The notes beneath the pieces were generated by a model. The model searched no databases, was not told the origin of the DNA, and was given only the letters and a program-made list of their open reading frames with translations. A DNA stretch of 64,000 nucleotides from Haemonchus contortus. Its lineage: Eukaryota > Nematoda > Chromadorea > Rhabditida > Trichostrongylidae. The translations under genes and the position numbers were made by a program. How positions within the stretch are numbered: the first letter of the stretch is position 1; each line of letters starts with the position of its first letter. Location: the NCBI GenBank assembly GCA_000469685.2, contig LS997565.1:35747145-35811144 (forward strand). The letters run 5' to 3'. Positions 56,820-64,000 of the stretch are shown here, in pieces.

Positions 56820-57000
56820 CACGTAAGGCCTATATAATGATATAATGACTTGAGATGACCTGCTTTGCAAAAGACCAGTGTTTTTATCCTTTCTGATGAG
56901 TCTGGTACCATTTCATCGAAAGGATGGAAGGCAAGGTTGCATTTAACGGACGACACTCCATGATTCGATCCTCGGACCATGTCTGTGTGACGGTAGACTA
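56820..57000 (-). mobile_element. Degraded SINE copy F
   Basis: On minus: GTCTACCGTCACACAGAC, then GGATCGAATCATGG (damaged B box), then a body ending near GGCCTATATAATGA. It follows the order of the better SINE copies. Confidence 0.4.
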
Positions 57001-57719
57001 CTTCTAGTAATCTCTCCTCAGGATTTCAATTAGGATTTCTTGCTGACTCAGCAGGTCCCCACACCGAATTCTGTATTATATAGAAAAGCGCGAACCCAGA
57101 ATAGTCCTGTGTTGCACAAATGAAGAAACTTCCAATAAGGCCTCCAAAGGAAGCAAGAGACACGAATCATGGTATGAACTATATCTTCGTCATCATCCCA
57201 CACTCCTCAGTGACCAACCCGATTGTCATGAGTGTACGGAATATGTAATAAAACTCGAAGGATTTACAAGACAAGAAATCATAAATATAGGCTTGAGCTG
57301 AACGAAACAAATTGAACAAGAAGAATGACAGTGTACATTAGTCGACTGAAATAAAAAGAAGACCTGTCACGTCATCGAATAACTGTTCCATGCACCAGAT
57401 TAGTCACGTATCCCATATCGAATAAATACTGTTATGAATAGAGCACGAAAATTCAGTATACCGTTGAACGTTCTCCATTCACGAAAAGGACTGATGCAGT
57501 AAGCAGAACGTAGAGTAGTTGATACTTCATATGAAAGGGATGTTTACGAAGAAGATTGAAAAGGGCATAAGTGAACATTTCAAAAGCTCATAACCTGCGG
57601 TAGCTCGGTGGACCACTTAGATCACTACGCTTGCAAAAAAAGTACGCTGAGTTTTTTTAGCCAACTTCTTCGATTTCTTCTTTCCGCAAAAGCTCTCGTA
57701 GTACGCGTGCTACTGGACA

Positions 57720-57870
57720 AGCACGACGCGTACGCTTGCAGTAGCCTTCCAATGAGATATGGCGAATGACTCATCGGGTATAAAAGCAGAAGGTCGTGTG
57801 GTGGTCCATCGCTCTACAGCATTCACAGGTTATACGCCATTGGTCGCTGGTACAATTTTTGTCCACATGC
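57720..57870 (-). pseudogene. Diverged copy of the Cys-rich palindrome frame
   Basis: On minus it reads NCTSDQWRITCECCRAM, then HH..FCFY, parallel to the arm sequence at 8250-8385, but a TGA follows the FCFYTR segment. Most base changes alter the residue, so no purifying selection is visible. A CTCTAG acceptor-like site lies at the start of the homology. Read on plus, a GGTATAAAAGC TATA-like motif lies at 57,777-57,787. Confidence 0.5.
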
Positions 57871-58164
57871 TAGAGATATGGGAAGCCAAGGCACTGCGTG
57901 GAGAAATGATCTTGCTTGAAAAACAGCGCGACCTGGAGGCAATTTGGTCACCAGCCTTTCTTCTTTTTTTGTTTGTTTGTCAGAGGCAAAGAATCCGGTA
58001 GCTACTTGTAAAGCGATGTGCAGACACCCATTTGTCTTTCGGCTGCATCAACTCCATTATACTGAGTTACATGTTCTTCGCTCGTTTCAAAAAAATTTTT
58101 AACATTATCCATGTCGGCTGCTCGATGAAGTGCCTCCTTTTCTATCATAATGTCACAGTCTGGT

Positions 58165-58240
58165 AGTCTGGCAAGTGGGCTTAGAGTCTATAGACGGACC
58201 ACTGAACATGCTGGCAAGTGGGCTTAGAGTCTATAGACGG
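58165..58240 (+). repeat. Two-unit tandem repeat, about 42-bp period
   Basis: A block of about 30 bases beginning CTGGCAAGTGGGCTTAGAG occurs twice, 42 bases apart, with near-perfect identity. Confidence 0.9.
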
Positions 58241-58615
58241 TACCATTCAGCACGCTACATGCTTTCTAGATGTATTTTAGGACGCTGAATCGATTGCGAA
58301 TCATCTCAGGTTTTTAACTTGCCTAGAAACCGAGATATGATCGATTATATCTGTTGAAAACGGTCCCTCCGTGAAAATTTCCGAAAAACTTGATTTCTGA
58401 GATTCGGTTCGGCTGGAATTGCACCCCTTTAGTCGATGTACAGGATTCCCCCTTCTATTCGGTTCTCTTGTATGGAAGCCCATGCATGGCGAACGTGGAT
58501 GGACCCGTTCACATAGCCTGCGCATAAAACAGCTCGTGTGGATACTTGAAGTCGAGGTTCATTTTCCTGATCAGGAGTGACAATTTGCACTAAGAAGCTA
58601 TAGCGCTAACACTGC

Positions 58616-59186
58616 TTAGTTTGTCCTGTTCAGTCGGAGATTCGAATGTGAGGTCCTCCCGTTTGCCATTCTATCACTGAGATGTGGTAGTATTCGCCTA
58701 TTGAATATCACATTTGAGCTCCTGTAATTTGATTTTAAGTTCTCTGGTAACGATGCATGGACTGACCGGGGCTGTCTGCCCATTTTCCAGCTTGTCAGTG
58801 ATCTCTGATCTATGATCTCTCCATTACAGGTGAATTTGACGAAGATATTCATTCGCCAAATCCGAGTGATATGATGCCGCTCCGGAGATGTCCTGCTCGA
58901 ACGATGTTATTGTTTTCACAGAAACTTTTTACCAAGGTCAGACTAAGAGTTGAATTAACCTTAGTTGTGGGGAATCCGGATCATTATCAATCGACTTTGT
59001 TCTATTGACACCAGCAGGCGAAGGTGGAATAGTTACAAACCTATTATACTCTGTAGTTCCTGATGGTTTTGTTGACCCGCACTTATCCTTTGTCCTGGGA
59101 GGCAAGTAGTGCTGTTCAGTCAACGTCATTAGCCTATCGGTATCGTTTACGATCAATATTAGTAGTGACAGTAGCACACAAAACAA
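58616..59186 (-). CDS. Unrecognised two-exon candidate gene
   Basis: Exon 1 runs to an AG|GTTAAT donor near 58,960. It reads a hydrophobic stretch (FCVLLSLLILIV), then TEQHYLPPRTKDK and NRFVTIPPSPAGVNRT. Exon 2 begins after GAGCAG near 58,887 in matching phase and stays open about 270 bases (RIWRMNIFVKFTCNGE, then SVHASLPENLKSNYRS) to TAA at 58,616. There is no ATG before the hydrophobic stretch in this exon, only one inside (59,129), so either the start lies in an upstream exon or the hydrophobic part is untranslated. It could be a type II membrane or secreted protein. No family recognised. Confidence 0.3.
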
Positions 59187-59739
59187 AATACAGGGATAAT
59201 TTTAGCGCTGAGCTATATAGAGGGAAGGTTAAGAACAAATGCGTGTGCTATTCACCTATAAAATTTATCGTGCTGATAGTTATATCAAATAGAATAGAAA
59301 AATAACATATGCTCTCATCTTGACCTAATTAATGGAATTAACTTTGCCTTATTTCAGACGAATCACTTTGCTTCTCACCTATTCCTGAAGCTCATCAGTG
59401 AATAGGAGTGAGTGAAAAACAAGATAAATATGTGGAAAAAGAGAAGTAAAAGTATGAGTGGGTGTTAACAACTAATACTTAACACTCAAAAGAAATATAT
59501 TCAAATTAACAGTCACATACAGTGTAGAAGAAGATAAAATTAAAAAAGGAAGGCTTGAGAGAACAGAGACTAGAAGAATGGTGAAAACAACAATTAATGT
59601 ACCGAAGTATGCAAAAAGAAGCAGCATGGAACCAACCGAAAGAAACAGTTGGGTTCTAAGTGGAGTAAAGTGAATAAATATAACTGAAATGGAAAGTAAA
59701 TGAGACAAAATACTGTATCTAACATCAAAAAGGTGTATA

Positions 59740-62090
59740 ACCTTTTGCGAGTTTTGCGGAATATTTTGAGTCGTTTGCGGAATATTTTGAGTCAGTTTAT
59801 AAAAGGGCTTGTGACGCAGGTGGAAACTTGCCCGTTAGAACAAGCGATGCCCTCGACTGGGTGGATATAAACTGCAACGTAGTTTACGCTGCCCTACGCA
59901 AACTTCCAAACAGAGTATCCACCTCACCAGACGAAATCCCCTACATTTTTCTCAAGAAAGCTGCCTTGGGCCTTACCTCTCCTCTAACGATACTTTTTAA
60001 TAGAGCACTGCTCCACGGAGAAGTGCCTGACCTATGGAAAGTCGGTTTAGTACGACCAATTTTTAAGAAAGGACGTAAGAATGTAGTTTCAAACTACAGG
60101 CCCATCTGCCTAACTAGTTCGGTAAGCAAAGTGATGGAACGCATACTTTGTCGGAATATTACCGAATTCTTGGATGAAAGACGGTTGTTACACGACGTCC
60201 AACATGGTTTCCGCCATAGCAAATCTACTACCTCTGCCCTGCTGTCCACAATCCCCCGTTGGCAAAGAGAAGTGGATAGGGGAAACTATGTATCCATCTG
60301 CTACATTGACTATGCTAAAGCGTTCGACTCGATTTCCATATGTTTGCTATTGAAGAAACTCATGGCGTATGGTATCAGAGGTCAACTGCTTCGGTTTCTT
60401 GAGTCCTTCTTGATTGGCAGGATCCAAACAGTAGTTGTAAATGGCGTTACATCTTATTCCTATTCCACTCCTAGCGGTGTTCCTCGGCAACCTGCCTGGG
60501 GCCCTTGCTGTTTAACGTGTATGTTAACGATTTGGTTGAATCTCTCACAGTCGGTGTCTTCTGCAACATGTATGCCGATGACTTTAAAGTTTTCACTATA
60601 AATGATTGCGAAATGCTACAAACAGCCATAAACGCCGTTGAAAGATGGTCAAAACAATGGAAACTTGAAATTTCAGTTTCGAAATCAGCAGTTTTGTGTA
60701 TTGTGAAAAACCATCCCAAAGTCACATTCTCCTTGTCTGGGAATCAGCTCATGCAAATTCACGAAGTGCGAGATCTGGGTATCACTTATGACGATAAACT
60801 TGGCTTTGACAATTACATACATGGTATCGTGTCAAATGCAAGCTCGAGGGCTAATTTCATTCTCAGATCGTTTAGAACGCGCGACCCCTTTCTCCTATTC
60901 CGGCTTTTCGTCCTCTACGTTAGACCTGTACTCGAATACTGCTCGCCTATTTGGTCCCCGCAAAAAAAGACGCTAGTCGATGAAATTGAAAAAGTCCAAA
61001 GAAGTTTTACGTACCGATGCTTCATTCGAAAAGGTGTTAGTTCGTTCTCTTATGAGAAGCGTCTTCGGATACTCGGAACTCATTCTTTAGAATTCAGGCG
61101 CACTGCTTTCGTCTATGGACTACTTTATAAAATGACAACTGGAGAGATCTCCTTAAAATTGCGCGACCTATTCGAAATCCCTCCTACCATAGGCATCTCT
61201 AGGGGTCACCCTTACCGTGTGCGCCCCTATAAACCTAACACGTCTGCCTTCAAGGACTCATTCCTCGTACGAGTAGTCAATCTTTGGAACAGCTTAGAAT
61301 CCACCTTTTCCAGATGGAAACATGCTTCTATGTTCCAGAGTCATCTTGCATTACGTCTCAAAAACTCTGATTTCGCACCTAGCGAAAGTCACCACCTAGC
61401 CGTCCAGTATGGTTGTTCGATAAGTTCATAGTTAGCTCGAATTCAACTGGCTTTACTTCCAAAATAATCTTTTTTTTAAGGACGAGAAGCGATTGCTCAC
61501 TTTTTTTTACCTTGGATACTGATCCTTCTCCAAGTCTCTGATTAGCTCTACTGTGACGATTTCCTTTTGTCTCAGTGTACCTTGGAAATTGTTTCCGGTC
61601 ACGTATGAAGTTGCCGTTGTACCCTTCCTCTCTCAGTGGTTTTCTCTCTCCTGAGGTTTACTCTCCTTGATTCTGTCATGCGCCATATGTGCCCCTGCAT
61701 TGCGGCCCCCCTCCTCCCCTCGACCTTTCTACCCTGTGGCAAGTGGATTTCAGCAACGTTGGCGGACCAACTACGATAGTATCCGGAGTTCTCATCACGC
61801 CTTGAGAACTTGCAGTGTTGGCGGTCCACTGCCCTTCTGCGCTGTTCTTCACTCCACTGCCAGCGACCTCCTTCTGCCCCACCCCCCCCCCTTTTTCTCT
61901 CCTCCTTATATACTACATCACAAAATTAAACTAAAATTATTCGAGCATTTCATTGTTTCATTGATGAGTTCGTTGTGTTCTTCCTATCGGTACCTGGGTT
62001 TAACGATGTTTTTTTCATATGTCAGCTTGTCATAGCGTTGAACTGATAGAAATAAATAAACAAATAAATAAATAAACCTGAATAAAAATA
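59740..62090 (+). mobile_element. 5'-truncated CR1-like LINE, frameshifted
   Basis: Reverse transcriptase of a non-LTR retrotransposon. The first part (from FAEYFESVYKRACDAGG near 59,760 to about 60,486) contains DLWKVGLVRPIFKKG, NYRPICLTSSVSKVMER, QHGFR and motif A CYIDYAKAFDS. The second part (about 60,490-61,431) contains LLFNVYVNDL, motif C MYADD, the thumb region and the typical C-terminal VRPVLEYCSPIWSP followed by EIEKVQRSFTYRCF. The two parts are in different frames because a base is missing near 60,486, in the GVPQG motif region. No endonuclease domain remains upstream. The 3' end has an AATAAATAAAC-type tail at about 62,050-62,078. The element is dead but could once have mobilised the SINEs. 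Confidence 0.92.
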
Positions 62091-63065
62091 GTAAATATAG
62101 AAAATAGGACAGTACCTAATCGAAAGCTATACACATGAAATATTCAATTAAGCAGCGAAATGCATGTGATTGGGGCAGGCTATTATAAAATACGCGGTAG
62201 ATCGAAAGCATTGAGCAAGCAAATCCAAATATAATTTTGCAGACGGGCAAAGGAAGAAGGGGTAGAAAAATATGACGAAGTACATAATTAGAGCCGAGTA
62301 AAAGTGATGCCATAAGCTCATCACAATCACCGAGCTTGTGCGTCCCGTATCATAAGCTACGTGGATAAACGCCAACCTGACCGTCAAATAAATAGTCGAC
62401 ATGATCTACAACCCCTCACTAATATTATAGAAATGACGTTGTACACTCGCAAAATCAATAGTGGGCTCAACTATGTCACATATGATGTGCATGCTTTGTA
62501 ACTTCCTCTCCATACCCCTACCGTATCTTACTTGAATCGATATTTAGCTTAGTTGTGCGAAGCTCACAAGTGTGATTTTTCCTTACGCGTTTGTTTCCAC
62601 ATTTTTCGTCATTCTACGACGCAAAAATAAGTAAATCCATGTGTTCTTCAGATGCACTTCTCTATAGGTAGACCTGGGTCTTGTGCGCAATAAACACTCG
62701 GGACGATAGGTAAAGAAAGATCAGCTAACAGCATTGTAATTTTTAAGTGTCATTTCTCTATAAGACTCAATATTTCATTTGTTAATATGCATGAACTAAG
62801 TTATATTAAACCCAAAATTTACCATAGCATGAGCCCATGCTACTTATTGATTGGCGGAGGGACACATTATGGAATAGAGACCGACTTACGAGGGAAGGAT
62901 CCCAAGTCGAAGTGGTCATTTGAAATTAGACCTACACTGCTAGACGTATTTTTTGATGCTGATTTCCGAATTCAATTCAAAATCTGCCGAACGATTCTCT
63001 GAACGAAGGTATTGAGGTGGTCTCCGGAGAGCGCTCAACAGGGGAAAGCACAAAAGAAAAGCCAT
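62091..63065. other. Gene-poor stretch
   Basis: Minus-strand frames at 62,116-62,402 are hydrophobic but overlap each other in different frames and show no receptor motif. The plus-strand frame 62,787-63,002 has no recognised domain. Confidence 0.4.
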
Positions 63066-64000
63066 GGTCGCCGGGACCCCAACAGTGGCGGCTTGGGGTG
63101 GAGGTAAGCGTGACCCTTCACAGGCATGGGACCAAGGATCGAGTTTGGTGGGTGACGGCGTTTTTGCATTTTGGAGGACTTTTTTCTCCGAGTTGAAAAA
63201 ATCTTTTTATGTTAGTTTTACCGCCTTCAGCGACTTTTTAGTTGCTGGATGCGAGTCAGTTCCTTCTTAAACCGTCTGACATCTAATCCTACCACCAACA
63301 GTATAAAAATTCTATTCTTATTGTTGTACATTTCAGATTCACTGTAGGATAACTTTTACCTATTATAAGAGGATGCGATAATCTAGCACGAAGTGTTTCA
63401 AACAAAAAAGTCTTCGACAATGAGCGCAACAAATAAGAAAATTTACTTTTCTGATAGCGCTTTCCACCTGGATTTATTTGTTATCTCGCTTTAACAAGTT
63501 TGCTGGGGAGAAGAACCTGCACCTGCTCTTTGGACACTTCCACATTAATGTGCTTGTTGTTTCCTCTTCATAATCATAGTGGGTCGGCTTCTTCGTACTC
63601 ATTCACGCAGTCTCCTTCGCCACCTATATCGAGGTCTTCGTGAAAGGGATTCCGCAAGATAGAGAAGGGAAACTATCAACTTGTGCTCCATCCATATGCA
63701 CCATACTTCGACGGATTGTCCACATGGCAACCCTTACCTTTTTGAAAACTGACCGCAACCCCCACTTTTCTTTAAAAATAGTAGTGGAAGACGGTTTTAA
63801 GTAGGAACTGATTCGCCTTCAGCAACTAGAAAGTCGCTGATGGCGGTAAAACTAGCATAAAAAGCTTTTCACAACCTGGAGGGAAAAGTCCTGCAAGATG
63901 CAAAAACGCCACCTCCCATCAAATTCGTTCCTTGGTCCATGCCTGTGACGCGTCACGCTTACCTCCACTCCAAGCCGCCACTGCTGGACTGCCAGCGACC
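63066..64000. mobile_element. DNA element with 212-bp terminal inverted repeats, cut by window edge
   Basis: Bases 63,066-63,277 are the reverse complement of 63,789-64,000 at roughly 85% identity. The shared blocks include CAGTGGCGGCTTGG, GGAGGTAAGCGTGAC, GGCGTTTTTGCAT and TTTTTATG.TAGTTTTACCGCC. The 511-bp interior has no transposase, so this looks like a non-autonomous long-TIR element. The right end coincides with the last base of the window, so its outer boundary and target duplication cannot be judged. Confidence 0.85.

Larger units (their letters stand above)
57001..58615. other. Mostly empty stretch with a Cys-rich-frame fragment and a tandem repeat
   Basis: Apart from the fragment at 57,720-57,870 and the tandem repeat at 58,165-58,240, no gene was recognised. 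The minus-strand frame 58,301-58,525 has no domain. Confidence 0.4.

Noticed and set aside
62116..62402. Hydrophobic minus-strand frames resembling a chemoreceptor fragment
   Set aside because: Two frames overlap, with no conserved receptor motif and no splice sites.

Overview
The window looks like chromosomal DNA of a nematode, most likely a parasitic strongylid (hookworm-like). This rests on short introns with TTTTCAG acceptors, secreted single-domain ShKT peptides, a major-sperm-protein (MSP/SSP) domain gene, an SL1-like sequence, a decayed mariner, a CR1-like LINE and dispersed tRNA-derived SINEs. The species is inference. There are no bacterial operons, rRNA genes, convincing free-standing tRNA genes or CRISPR arrays.

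Region 1 (about 790-25,115) is a giant inverted repeat. A left arm (about 790-10,392) and a right arm (about 15,503-25,115), each about 9.6 kb and nearly identical, face each other across a 5.1 kb spacer. Each arm carries the same cargo in mirror order: a cluster of small two-exon ShKT secreted-peptide genes and their broken relatives, a deleted mariner with intact ends and TA target duplications, an SL1-like 22-mer, and a Cys-rich reading frame. In the left arm three ShKT genes are intact (1387-1771 minus, 2582-2966 plus, 5550-5934 plus). In the right arm only the mirror of the first is intact. The mirror of the second has a nonsense codon, and the mirror of the third has two single-base insertions. 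Older pseudogenes and exon scraps of the family lie between them. The spacer contains a second, older inverted repeat (11,281-14,456) and two weak candidate exon sets.

Region 2 (25,115-29,340) starts with another copy of the ShKT-pseudogene unit (about 25,690-26,840), followed by low-complexity DNA without a recognised gene.

Region 3 (29,343-33,002) holds an MSP-domain gene of three exons and about 103 residues, with a 3.3 kb last intron that contains a foldback element.

Region 4 (33,000-49,740) is gene-poor and carries several degraded SINE copies, one unusually long open frame and one possible small secreted protein.

Region 5 (49,740-59,190) has a four-exon single-pass membrane protein with a cytoplasmic PPxY motif, an intronless gene nested antisense in its second intron, a six-exon short-chain dehydrogenase/reductase on the minus strand that lacks its N-terminal exon here, and an unrecognised two-exon candidate.

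Region 6 (59,740-64,000) has a 5'-truncated, frameshifted CR1-like LINE and, at the right edge, a DNA element with 212-bp terminal inverted repeats.
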